In this document: positions 1 through 8,563 of the stretch, in pieces | Layout of the letters: the number at the start of each line of letters is the position of its first letter | Numbering within the stretch: position 1 is the stretch's first letter | NCBI GenBank assembly: GCA_029210725.1 | Contig: JARGFM010000003.1 | Location: forward strand, 122,654 to 186,653 | DNA: 64,000 nt | Direction of reading: 5' to 3' | DNA from: Bacteroidales bacterium | Lineage (GTDB): Bacteria > Bacteroidota > Bacteroidia > Bacteroidales > GCA-2748055 | Made by a program: the position numbers and the translations under genes | Notes under the pieces: model-generated | Database searches by the model: none | What the model saw: only the letters and a program-made list of their open reading frames with translations | What the model was told of the DNA's origin: nothing

Positions 1-111
1 CAGTTCCGCTGCCAGGTTCAGCTCAAAGAAATCCTTCACCATTTTTATGGCGCGCTCGGTTTCCTTCAGAGTGAGAACGGAACGGTAATTACGGGGTATG
101 TAAAGTTTCAT
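1..111 (-). CDS. asnA: Aspartate--ammonia ligase AsnA, N-terminal part
   Basis: This is the first 37 codons of a minus-strand gene that runs off the left edge of the window. The start is the ATG read from 111. The peptide begins MKLYIPRNYRSVL and continues with a TERAI...FFELNLAAEL stretch. This matches the N-terminus of ammonia-dependent asparagine synthetase AsnA, a class II aminoacyl-tRNA-synthetase-like enzyme that makes asparagine from aspartate, ammonia and ATP in the cytoplasm. The call rests on remembered family sequence over a short peptide; the catalytic region lies outside the window. Confidence 0.72.
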   Translation of the reverse strand, partial: MKLYIPRNYRSVLTLKETERAIKMVKDFFELNLAAEL

Positions 112-177
112 AGAGCCTGCGATTTGACGTGTTGAGCGTCAAATAAAGGACTTATAAACCATATTTCCAAAAGGATC

Positions 178-3060
178 TTAATGCAGGAAGGTCACATCGC
201 CTGCCAGAAGCTCCTGAAGGCCGTCTCTGTAGGTTACCCAGGCTTTGTAGATATACACTCCCGGGGGGACCAGCTCTCCCGATTTCAGGTAGCCATCCCA
301 ACCAATATATACGTCGTTGCTTTCCCAGATCATCTCTCCCCACCGGGTATATATGATCATATGCAAGGCGATCGCATTCTCCATATGGGGATGGAACACC
401 GTATTATCAATGGCATTCTCCCCCCAGTTTCCTCCCGTTGGTCCGCTCCCGTTCCAAACAAAGGCATTGGGGAATACCGTATTCCCTTCCCCTTCCATTA
501 TGTGGATCCATTTTTCCCTGACCAGTGTATCCGGACAGGAGTGATCGCTCCAGACATAGAGAGAAACAGTGAAGATTCCAGGTTCCTTATAGACATGGGA
601 GGGATTTTCATCCGTGGAAGTGTTCCCATCGCCAAAGTCCCACAGGTATTCACTGGCGTCCATGGAGTTATTAAGAAACTTGAACAGCTGTTTCAGATTC
701 TTGGCCTCCCTGGGGTAGACCTCGAAAAGCGCTGTGGGAGACGGGTGAATCTGTATGATCTGCCGGGCGGTATCGGTGCCGGACAGACCATAGGCTATCA
801 GTTTTACCTCATGAACCTTGCTTTCCCAGAACCTGTGTGTGGGTGAAGCTTCCGTCGAAAAGGAGCCGTCGTCAAAATCCCAAACATAGGCATCTGCATA
901 GAGGCTTTGATTTCTGAAGGTGATGTCCAGGGGTGGACAGCCTGAGGTATCGGGCTGAAACATGGCCCGTGGGGGAGGTGGCATAATCTGGATTTGCCTG
1001 ACAATGCTGTCCCGGCAAAAAGGACTGTAGGTAAGCAGCTGCACATCGAAACGACCCCAGTCCCCATATACATGTTGTTCCGGATCTTTTTGTGAATCCG
1101 AGTTCCCATCCCCAAAATCCCAGAGATAGGACCAGTTTCCGGGTGAACTCAGATTAACCAGGGAGATCTCTGAATCCGGAAAATTCTGAATCAGAGGATT
1201 CACGAAAAAGTCCGCCACCGGTGTCGGATATATATTTATGCTATCGCTCAATGAATCCCTGCACCCAAAAGCGGTCTCTATAATTAAGCGGATACTAAAT
1301 GTGGTATCCGTTCCCTGATGAGCCTGGCTATAGTCATAATCGTAGGTATGGCTAACCTGATTGCCGGGCGTCATCTGCAGGCTGCCATCGCCAAAGTCCC
1401 AGGTGTACCTTTCGTAGCCTTCCGCACTTTCAAATTCCACTTCAACAGGACTGCACAGGTTCTCATACTCCATTTCCAACTCCATTTCCGGCATGGGATG
1501 GACCTCCATGTTCAGGGTGTCGAAAAGCTCTGTTTCGCAACTCAATTGGCCATGATACTCTATGATTTTCACCAGATTATACTGATTCAGCCCGCTTTCA
1601 TTATTTAAAAAGACTAAAATCGTGTCCTTTGAAAGATCTGACAGGGTATCTCTGATCCCCCGGATATCCAGGACCAGATCGAAAGTGGACCCCCCGGAAC
1701 CACGGATCAGAATCCTCCCGACGGTCTGGTTGTTACCGGTCTCGCACCAGGCCGAGTCGGGGGTCAGGAACCCGGCAAAAGGCGGTTCCATAACCACCAG
1801 TTCAAGCGTATCGGCACCCACACAACCATTGGCATCCGGAACACTTTCAAAAGCAATGATAAAAGTTCCGGGTCCGGCAACCGTGGGATCGAACAATCCG
1901 GTGCTGCTGTTGGTGATGCCCTCACCGGTCCATGTGCCCGGAGCTGATGCTGCTTCAAGATCAAAAGGCGGGTCGTAGGTACAGAAAGGACCCGCCGGGG
2001 TGATGGTGCCATCCGGCCCCGGTCTGACCGCAATATATTCGCTGTCTGTCGATGAGCAGTTATTTCCGGAGGTCACAAAATAGGTGATCAGATGCGTCCC
2101 GGTACCGGCTACCTGTGGAGAGAATTCGCCTGTGAATTCATCCACGATACCTGTTCCGCTCCAGGTGCCCCCTTCCGTTGCAGCCGTGAGAAAAATGTTG
2201 CTCTCATACTCGCAAAGGGTGTCCACCGGAGTAATGGTCGCGTCGGGGATGTCCACGATCCGGATGACAGACCGGTCCGTTACAGGATCCGAGGTGGGAT
2301 AAGGGTTGCAATAATTCCAGTAGCGCAATTCCACCTCGAATTCCTGTCCCACGAGTTTATCATCCGCAACGGTGATGGGCAGGCTTCTTTCGTTGGATCC
2401 TGTTACCGGTCCGGTCAGCTCAATAACAGGGCCCTCGAAAGGATAGGCTCTGACTGCTCCATCCACCATTACAGGTGCTCCGGTCATGCTTATACTCGTA
2501 CCATAGATCCACTGTATCCATCTTGTTCTGGTATTTGGCACATCTTCTTCCTGGGGAGGAACGCAATTAAACAGGGTGGCATCATCGAATTGCATGGTCG
2601 CCCCGTTTCCCACACAAATGGGATACACATCGGGCGCTGCCTGGACCCTTCCCCCGTTGGTATTGTCATCGTCCCAAACAGTGACAATCTGCTCCTGGGA
2701 GGAGGAAGTACATATGACTCCGTTTACGACCAACGAGGCCACGGGCCTGTGATTACACCTGTCATCGTCAGACACATAGACATGTGTGGCAATGGCTCCC
2801 CATTCGCCGGAGGCTGCATCAATTTCAAGGGCGGTGACTGTTTCGGTATTTCCATCATCCCAGTCAAAGAGGATCTCAACGGAGGTCCCTGCATGGTTTA
2901 CACCCACATAACTCACTTCCCAGCTCACCACTTCCACAGGGGAGCAGAATTGATCCGGATTGATATCATTGGCTTTGGATATAATATTACAATCCTGTCC
3001 GTACCCGAAAGCCGGGAATATCCACAGCATGCAAAGGTGGTATATCCAGGTTGGTTTCAT
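178..3060 (-). CDS. Secreted PKD-repeat protein with T9SS type-B sorting domain
   Basis: This is a large exported protein of 960 residues. It starts with a signal peptide ending near GYGQ. Two similar Ig-like units with a GTW(S/T)GxGI motif lie at about 295-425. Four PKD modules follow at about 523-856, each with a (Y/W)xWDFGDG-type core (the third reads WDFDDG). The last 100 residues (from VFPNAFVWNG, with a TRWGEMIWES core and GVYIYKAWV) match the gliding-motility-associated, T9SS type-B C-terminal domain. The protein is therefore probably exported by T9SS and attached at the surface. I chose the ATG at 3060 over a TTG at 3078 because it gives a normal signal peptide. The ligand is unknown. 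Confidence 0.85.
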   Translation of the reverse strand: MKPTWIYHLCMLWIFPAFGYGQDCNIISKANDINPDQFCSPVEVVSWEVSYVGVNHAGTSVEILFDWDDGNTETVTALEIDAASGEWGAIATHVYVSDDDRCNHRPVASLVVNGVICTSSSQEQIVTVWDDDNTNGGRVQAAPDVYPICVGNGATMQFDDATLFNCVPPQEEDVPNTRTRWIQWIYGTSISMTGAPVMVDGAVRAYPFEGPVIELTGPVTGSNERSLPITVADDKLVGQEFEVELRYWNYCNPYPTSDPVTDRSVIRIVDIPDATITPVDTLCEYESNIFLTAATEGGTWSGTGIVDEFTGEFSPQVAGTGTHLITYFVTSGNNCSSTDSEYIAVRPGPDGTITPAGPFCTYDPPFDLEAASAPGTWTGEGITNSSTGLFDPTVAGPGTFIIAFESVPDANGCVGADTLELVVMEPPFAGFLTPDSAWCETGNNQTVGRILIRGSGGSTFDLVLDIRGIRDTLSDLSKDTILVFLNNESGLNQYNLVKIIEYHGQLSCETELFDTLNMEVHPMPEMELEMEYENLCSPVEVEFESAEGYERYTWDFGDGSLQMTPGNQVSHTYDYDYSQAHQGTDTTFSIRLIIETAFGCRDSLSDSINIYPTPVADFFVNPLIQNFPDSEISLVNLSSPGNWSYLWDFGDGNSDSQKDPEQHVYGDWGRFDVQLLTYSPFCRDSIVRQIQIMPPPPRAMFQPDTSGCPPLDITFRNQSLYADAYVWDFDDGSFSTEASPTHRFWESKVHEVKLIAYGLSGTDTARQIIQIHPSPTALFEVYPREAKNLKQLFKFLNNSMDASEYLWDFGDGNTSTDENPSHVYKEPGIFTVSLYVWSDHSCPDTLVREKWIHIMEGEGNTVFPNAFVWNGSGPTGGNWGENAIDNTVFHPHMENAIALHMIIYTRWGEMIWESNDVYIGWDGYLKSGELVPPGVYIYKAWVTYRDGLQELLAGDVTFLH

Positions 3061-3198
3061 TTTCACACTAATCCTCAAAATACCTGTTTACATGAAAGAA
3101 CGAATATTGCAGATAAACGTTGCATGAGCTATGGTAAAAAGTATTTTTTTTTTGATTTAAGTTTATTTGCTATTTTGTTCGCCAAAATTCACCAAAAT

Positions 3199-4500
3199 AT
3201 GATTATGAAAGAGAAAATGGTTTTTCTACTGACAGCTTTGGCACTGTCAACAGGGTGTACTACCAGTCATACTAACTGGAACCAGTACCTGGGGCCTCAC
3301 CGAAATGCAAGTATTGAAGGTGTGGAGATCCAGGAGTTTTGGTCCGGACAGGGGCCAAAGGAGTTGTGGTCCTTTCCCCTGGGAGTTGGGTATGGAGGTG
3401 CCAGTATTTTCGATAAGGAGGTTTTTGTCCTGGACAGGGATCCGGGCAAATCGGATATCATGAGGTGCATTGACCTGGATTCCGGATCGGAGAAGTGGAA
3501 ATACGTGTACCAGGCTCCGGGTGAGTTGCCCTATCCGGGATCCAGGGCCGTTCCCACCGTGGACCAGGAAGGTGTATGGAGCGTAGGGCCCCACGGCCAT
3601 TTCTACTGTTTCGATAAAAAGAGCGGTCAGCCCCTCTGGAGCCATAATCTCCTGCAGGAGTTTGACGGGAAGCTCCCAAACTGGGGCTTTTCCCAATCAC
3701 CCCTTTTGTATAAAGATCTGGTGATCGTTGCACCCGGCGGAGACAGAGCCGGGGTGGTGGCCTTTGATAAGCGAACGGGGGAGCTGGTATGGGAGAGCCG
3801 GCCCCTGAACGGTCATAATTTTCATGTGTCCCCCACACTGGCCACTTTAGGAGGAAGAGACCAGGTGATTATGATCAGTCCCTACGACCGCAGCGATTCT
3901 ACCCTGATCCAGGAGGTGGTATCCTTTGACGCCGGTACGGGAGAGGAACTGTGGCAATATGAGGGTTTGCGCTCCTTTGCCACGATTACACCCGCTACAG
4001 TTATTGACGATAAACGGGTATTCCTGACCGATTGTTCCTATGATGGCAGTTACGACCCGGTATCCATCATGCTGGAGGTGAGCAGGGAAGGGGAAGAGTT
4101 TGCCGTGAAAGAGCTGTTCCTCACTGAAGATGCCGGAAGCAAGATGCACCCGGCGGTGCTCTTCGAGGATCACCTCTACCTGAACCATACCGGGAACCCG
4201 AACCAGATGATGTGCCTGAGCCTGGACGGTGAGCTGCTCTGGGAAAAGGATTCGGCTCCCGGCTTTGAACTGGGGGCTATGATCCTGGTAAATGGACTTA
4301 TCCTGAACCAGAATGGGAAAAATGGTGATATCCACCTGATAAAACCCTCTCCGGAGGCTTATACGGAACTGGGAAAGGCTTCTTTTTTTGATTCTAAGAA
4401 AACCCAGGCATGGGGCCCCCTGGCTTTTAGTCAGGGAAAGCTGATTATCAGGGATCTGGAAAAGATGGTCTGTGTCGACCTCAGTCAGCCTGCTCTTTGA
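3199..4500 (+). CDS. PQQ-like beta-propeller repeat lipoprotein
   Basis: The 433-residue product starts with a lipoprotein signal whose lipobox is LSTGC (Cys at about 20), so it is probably anchored in a membrane on the periplasmic or outer side. The rest consists of repeating blades containing motifs such as GSEKWKY, SGQPLWSHN, TGELVWES and TGEELWQY. This is the tryptophan-docking pattern of PQQ-like/outer-membrane-assembly-type eight-bladed propellers. The family includes redox enzymes and non-enzymatic scaffolds; I see nothing that decides between them. The open frame continues upstream antisense to the PKD gene, but the signal peptide fixes the start at ATG 3199 or 3205. The last 20 bases overlap the convergent dipeptidase gene. 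Confidence 0.8.
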   Translation: MIMKEKMVFLLTALALSTGCTTSHTNWNQYLGPHRNASIEGVEIQEFWSGQGPKELWSFPLGVGYGGASIFDKEVFVLDRDPGKSDIMRCIDLDSGSEKWKYVYQAPGELPYPGSRAVPTVDQEGVWSVGPHGHFYCFDKKSGQPLWSHNLLQEFDGKLPNWGFSQSPLLYKDLVIVAPGGDRAGVVAFDKRTGELVWESRPLNGHNFHVSPTLATLGGRDQVIMISPYDRSDSTLIQEVVSFDAGTGEELWQYEGLRSFATITPATVIDDKRVFLTDCSYDGSYDPVSIMLEVSREGEEFAVKELFLTEDAGSKMHPAVLFEDHLYLNHTGNPNQMMCLSLDGELLWEKDSAPGFELGAMILVNGLILNQNGKNGDIHLIKPSPEAYTELGKASFFDSKKTQAWGPLAFSQGKLIIRDLEKMVCVDLSQPAL

Positions 4501-5581
4501 AATAGTCCTGCAGGAAACGCACAAAATTCAGGTACATGATGTTCTGTATATCTTCCTCCGAATATCCTCTGTCCCGGAGTATAGCGGGTACCTTCTGAAG
4601 GTCGGCTATGGTATCGAGGTCATGCGGGCACTGTTCCTTGCCGTATCCGCCGTCCAGGTCGCTTCCAATCCCCACATGAAGGGAGTTGCCGGCCAGCTGG
4701 CAGATATGGTCCATATGATTGACCATGGTTTCCAGGCTTACCTTTCTGTCTAAGGGATCTGATTCTCCGCGTATCCAGTTGCTCACCATCATCCAGGCAT
4801 CCAGAGCAGTTCCGATAACCGCCTTTCTGCTGATCAGTTCCAGGATCATCCGGTCACTGAACTGCCGGTTGTGGTTCACAATGCTGCGGCAGTTATTATG
4901 GCTGGCCCAGATAGTTCCTTTATAGATATCCAGCGCATGCCAGAAGGCATCATCGTTCAGGTGGGTCATATCGAGGATCATATCCAGCTGCTCCATGGTC
5001 CGGAGAAGTTCCACCCCCCTGGCATTAAGTCTGCCGCCGGAATCGGTTCCATTGGCATAAACCCCGGGGCCGTAATGGGCAGGACCTATGGCCCTGAGCC
5101 CGTCTCCATACGCTCTTTCCAGATGGTTCATGGATATGATAGAATCGGCTCCTTCCAGGCTCAAAACATAAGCGATGGGAGTATGATCATCCGGATTTTC
5201 CCACAGGGCCAGACTTTCCTTCAATGAGTCTGCACCTCTTATTTGTTTCATCTCACCGGCCTGCTCCATGGCCCTGTACCATTGAAGCTGACCCTGGGTA
5301 TGGGCCCAGGCCTGCTCCTGTGAATACCAGCCTGGAATGGGACTGCCGGGTTTAACCACCCGGGCAATCTGGGTGGCCACCACCAGTCCGACTCTCCCTT
5401 CTCTTAATGCAGGGAAGGAGACTGTATTGCGGCCCCGGTCTGGTTTGTCGTTCATCCCTTCCTCACTCTTCCGGATCTTCTCCACGCTCCATCTTTGATC
5501 GCGGTTCCACTCCATGGCATTCATGGAGATATCCAGATGGGAATCGAATATCAGGGTCTTTTTTGCTTTGCCTGAACTCAT
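4481..5581 (-). CDS. Membrane dipeptidase-type peptidase, family M19
   Basis: This 366-residue protein has the M19 (renal dipeptidase) zinc-site pattern: HxD at residues 15-17 (FDSHLDIS), a Glu in LSLEGADS, His in DMTHLND and ASHNN, and a later GIGSDLDGG Asp. M19 enzymes cleave dipeptides, often with a D-residue at the C-terminal position. No signal peptide is visible, so it is probably cytoplasmic. The ATG at 5581 lies one base after the stop of the PLP enzyme gene (TGA-T-ATG), which supports both this start and translational coupling. It is the last gene of a gntP-ridA-PLP enzyme-dipeptidase operon and could feed D-amino acids released from dipeptides to its neighbour. Confidence 0.88.
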   Translation of the reverse strand: MSSGKAKKTLIFDSHLDISMNAMEWNRDQRWSVEKIRKSEEGMNDKPDRGRNTVSFPALREGRVGLVVATQIARVVKPGSPIPGWYSQEQAWAHTQGQLQWYRAMEQAGEMKQIRGADSLKESLALWENPDDHTPIAYVLSLEGADSIISMNHLERAYGDGLRAIGPAHYGPGVYANGTDSGGRLNARGVELLRTMEQLDMILDMTHLNDDAFWHALDIYKGTIWASHNNCRSIVNHNRQFSDRMILELISRKAVIGTALDAWMMVSNWIRGESDPLDRKVSLETMVNHMDHICQLAGNSLHVGIGSDLDGGYGKEQCPHDLDTIADLQKVPAILRDRGYSEEDIQNIMYLNFVRFLQDYFKEQAD

Positions 5582-5582
5582 A

Positions 5583-6686
5583 TCAATGATCTTTGTACGG
5601 ATAGTCTCGTTTCCTGGCAACTACCCTCCAGGTTTCCGTAACCTGCTGGTTACGTACCACATAGACCTGCTCATGAAGGGCCGTGGTCGGACAAATATGG
5701 ACAGGAAGAGCATAGACCAGGTCCCCCACAGAAAGCTGCCCGGCCTTACTGGTGGAGAGTGCCAGGTGCTCTTCACTGTGATGGATTACCTCCTCTGCTT
5801 CCAGTTCCAGGAAATGCAGCCTTGGATGTGCCATTTCAGAGGCAATGGATTTATGTCCCAGGTCCAGGCAGAGCCCCTGATTGGGTTTGCTGATCACTCT
5901 TCCGGCTATCACGGCAGCCGGAAGAAAATCGAGATCCGGAAAGCTGCTGCCATAACCGGCATCCCAGAGCAGGGTAGTGCCGGGACAAAGGGTTCTGGAA
6001 GGATGAGAGGCATGAATGGGGAAGGTAGGGGTCCCTCCGCAGGCCAGTTCTCCGATCTCTATATCCTCCTCCGACAGTTGCTTCTGTAATCGGTGTACCG
6101 CTTCAAAATCGTGGTCGCAATGCGCTTTCCTTTCTGCCGGACCGGACTCATGAATATGTCCGTCATAGATATGTAGTCCCTTAAAGATCAGATTTTTGCT
6201 ATTTTCAATGGCATAAATCAGTGAAGGAGCCTCTTCCGGATGGATGCCGGTGCGGTGCATCCCGTTATCAATATCCACAAAAATATCCAGCTGTTTTTCC
6301 CTTTGACAAGCCTGGCTTTCCAGGAGTATAAGGGCCGTTTCTGAATCAACGGTCACCGATAGCCTGCTTTTCGTGTATTGCTCCACCAGCTCGAACCACA
6401 AATCCACAGAGGGCCCCAGCAGGGGATAGGCCAGCAGAATATCTTCGCCCCCGGCCTCTGCTACCATGGTAACTTCAGAGAGTGTGGCACATTTGAACCG
6501 AGTGATTCCCTGCTGCCTCTGGAGCTGGATAATCTCAGGAATTTTGTGTGATTTTACATGTGGCCGCAGCCGTTCCGCACTTCCTGCAAGAGCGATCATC
6601 CTGCGGATATTTTCCTCAATCCGGTCGGGAAAAAGGAGCAGGGAGGGTGTGGCAATTGTTGATTCGTTCTCTGGTTTGTACCACAT
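5583..6686 (-). CDS. D-threonine aldolase / D-serine dehydratase-like PLP enzyme
   Basis: This is a 367-residue fold-type III PLP protein. RPHVKSHK at 41-48 carries the expected Schiff-base lysine K45. The C-terminal PVHICP segment (H330, C332) matches the His-x-Cys metal site of eukaryotic-type D-serine dehydratase. Family members split D-threonine to glycine and acetaldehyde, or dehydrate D-serine or D-threo-3-hydroxyaspartate. A neighbouring RidA, which clears enamine/imine intermediates, slightly favours dehydratase chemistry (inference). ATG 6686 (MWYKPEN) matches the usual family start; a TTG at 6719 would overlap ridA. Confidence 0.85.
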   Translation of the reverse strand: MWYKPENESTIATPSLLLFPDRIEENIRRMIALAGSAERLRPHVKSHKIPEIIQLQRQQGITRFKCATLSEVTMVAEAGGEDILLAYPLLGPSVDLWFELVEQYTKSRLSVTVDSETALILLESQACQREKQLDIFVDIDNGMHRTGIHPEEAPSLIYAIENSKNLIFKGLHIYDGHIHESGPAERKAHCDHDFEAVHRLQKQLSEEDIEIGELACGGTPTFPIHASHPSRTLCPGTTLLWDAGYGSSFPDLDFLPAAVIAGRVISKPNQGLCLDLGHKSIASEMAHPRLHFLELEAEEVIHHSEEHLALSTSKAGQLSVGDLVYALPVHICPTTALHEQVYVVRNQQVTETWRVVARKRDYPYKDH

Positions 6687-6705
6687 CGGATCCGGTTTTC
6701 CAGGT

Positions 6706-7167
6706 TTAGTGTAACTCAAATACAGCTTCTACTTCCACAGCGATATTGCCGGGGAGGCTCATTCCCACTGCACTGCGGGCCCCTTTGCCAGACTCTTCAC
6801 CAAATGCATCCACCATCAGCTGGCTGAACCCATTAATGGTCTGGGGATGCTGTTCGAATTCGGGATAGCAGTTGACCATCCCCAGGGTTTTGATCAGGCG
6901 CTTGATCTTATCCAGGTCGCCAATCTGGGCTTTGATGGTGGAGAGCATGGTTAGTCCGACCTGTCGCGCCGCCAGTTGCCCTTCTTCCAGGCTCAGGTCC
7001 TTACCCACCTTACCCCGGATCAGTTCTCCGTTGCTCTCTACGGGGCCTTGCCCGGAAACATAGAGATGCTTGCCTGTAATAACCACGGGATAATAAATTC
7101 CAAGGGAAGGCGGGGCCGGGGGAAGTTCTAGTCCCAATGCCTCCAGTTTTTTTTCGACTTGACTCAT
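6706..7167 (-). CDS. RidA/YjgF family enamine-imine deaminase
   Basis: The 153-residue protein has the Rid fold pattern: YVSGQGP near residue 57, a central helix with LSTIKAQIGDLDKI, and a C-terminal ARSAVGMSLPGN...VEVEAVFELH block whose Arg is the family's substrate-binding residue. RidA proteins hydrolyse reactive 2-aminoacrylate and related imines released by PLP dehydratases. It is somewhat longer than classic RidA (about 125-130 residues), as in the YjgH-like branch. It sits 17 bases after the permease gene and 19 bases before the PLP enzyme, which suggests a dedicated detoxifying role in this operon. Confidence 0.88.
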   Translation of the reverse strand: MSQVEKKLEALGLELPPAPPSLGIYYPVVITGKHLYVSGQGPVESNGELIRGKVGKDLSLEEGQLAARQVGLTMLSTIKAQIGDLDKIKRLIKTLGMVNCYPEFEQHPQTINGFSQLMVDAFGEESGKGARSAVGMSLPGNIAVEVEAVFELH

Positions 7168-7184
7168 TTTGCAGAATTTTGGTT

Positions 7185-8501
7185 TTATATAAATATATCC
7201 AGTAAGAGCACGCCTGCAAATCCGACCACTCCGATAATGGTCTCCATGACGGTCCAGGTGGCCAGGGTCTCCTTCAGGCTGAGGTTGAAGTACTCTTTGA
7301 ACAGCCAGAATCCGGTATCATTGACATGAGAGAGTACCAGGCTTCCCGAACCGATGGCCAGTACCATTAATTCGGGCGATACCGAAGGGTCTGATACCAG
7401 GGGAAGGACAATGCCGGCAGCTGTCATGGCTGCCACGGTGGCCGATCCGACTGATACGCGTATGACGGCTGCGATCAGCCAGGCAAGAAGAAGGGGCGAT
7501 GCACCCGATTCACGAAGCATATCGCCCAGATACTCACTGATCCCGCTGGCTACCAGGACTGCTTTCAGCGCTCCTGCTCCGGCTATGATCAGCAGGATCA
7601 TAGCGATGCTGGAGACGGAGTGGGCGAGGTCTATCATCACATCCGCCATTTTATGACCATTTCGCAGGGAAAGTGTAAAAAGGGCAAAAAGCAGGGAAAG
7701 CAACATAGCTATCACCGGGTTGCCCATCCCTTTCACTACCGCATAGGCCGTACCCGTTGACTCCAGAAAGTGGGATATTATTTCTGAGCAGCCTATCAGG
7801 ATCACGGGCATCAGTGCCGCAAGCAGGCTGAGCAGGGTGGAGGGCAGTTCATGATCCGCTATCTTTTTTTCGCCGGTAAAGTCTTTCAGCGGAATTGCCT
7901 TAATCTTTTTGAAGCGGGGAGAGAGCAGGGGACCGGCCACCAGGATGGTGGGGATGGCCACCAGGATACCAAGCATCATGGTGCGCCCCATATCTGCACT
8001 GAACATATCCACCATAGCTGTTGGTGCAGGATGAGGCGGCAAAAAGCCATGGGTCACTGAAAGCGATGCCAGCATGGGCAGCCCGATGAAGATCAGGGGC
8101 AGTCCGGTGGCAGCTGCCATGGTAAATACGATGGGGATCAGGATCACAAAGCCCACCGAATAAAACATGGGGATTCCCACAATGAAGCCTGCAAGCATCA
8201 GAGCCCAGTGAATACTTTTCAGGCCAAAAGCTGCAATCAGAGCTTTGGTGATTCGCTGAGCTGCTCCACTATCGGCAATGATCCGGCCCAGCATGGCTCC
8301 AAATCCCAGGATCAGGACCAGCAGTCCCAGGGTGTCTCCAATTCCCTGTTTCAGAGCTTCCACGGTATCGTCCAGGGAGAGTCCCATGCAAAGCCCCACA
8401 AAGAGCGAGACAATTACAAAAGAGATAAAGGCATTGATTTTTCCCGCCGTGATAAGCAGTAAAAGAAGAAGAACTCCCAGAATTATAATCAGGATTGGCA
8501 T
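7185..8501 (-). CDS. GntP-family permease (gluconate/D-serine type)
   Basis: This 438-residue membrane protein has about 12 hydrophobic segments and GntP-family signatures, including an N-terminal LLLLLITAGKINAF segment, GFGAMLGRIIADSGAAQRI, and HGFLPPHPAPTAM in the middle. GntP members carry gluconate, fructuronate or D-serine (DsdX) by proton symport in the inner membrane. Because the downstream genes process D-hydroxyamino acids, a DsdX-like substrate is more likely here than gluconate (inference). It is the first gene of the operon; I could not find a clear promoter in the 62 bases upstream. Confidence 0.86.
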   Translation of the reverse strand: MPILIIILGVLLLLLLITAGKINAFISFVIVSLFVGLCMGLSLDDTVEALKQGIGDTLGLLVLILGFGAMLGRIIADSGAAQRITKALIAAFGLKSIHWALMLAGFIVGIPMFYSVGFVILIPIVFTMAAATGLPLIFIGLPMLASLSVTHGFLPPHPAPTAMVDMFSADMGRTMMLGILVAIPTILVAGPLLSPRFKKIKAIPLKDFTGEKKIADHELPSTLLSLLAALMPVILIGCSEIISHFLESTGTAYAVVKGMGNPVIAMLLSLLFALFTLSLRNGHKMADVMIDLAHSVSSIAMILLIIAGAGALKAVLVASGISEYLGDMLRESGASPLLLAWLIAAVIRVSVGSATVAAMTAAGIVLPLVSDPSVSPELMVLAIGSGSLVLSHVNDTGFWLFKEYFNLSLKETLATWTVMETIIGVVGFAGVLLLDIFI

Positions 8502-8563
8502 ACGGACTTCCTTGATGAAAAATTAAAGGTAGTCAATTCTGTTTGAAGAACTATGGACTCTTT

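Noticed and set aside
2092..3198. In-frame upstream extension of the PQQ-propeller gene by about 370 codons
   Set aside because: It is antisense to the PKD protein gene, has no coherent protein features, and would bury a clear lipoprotein signal peptide.
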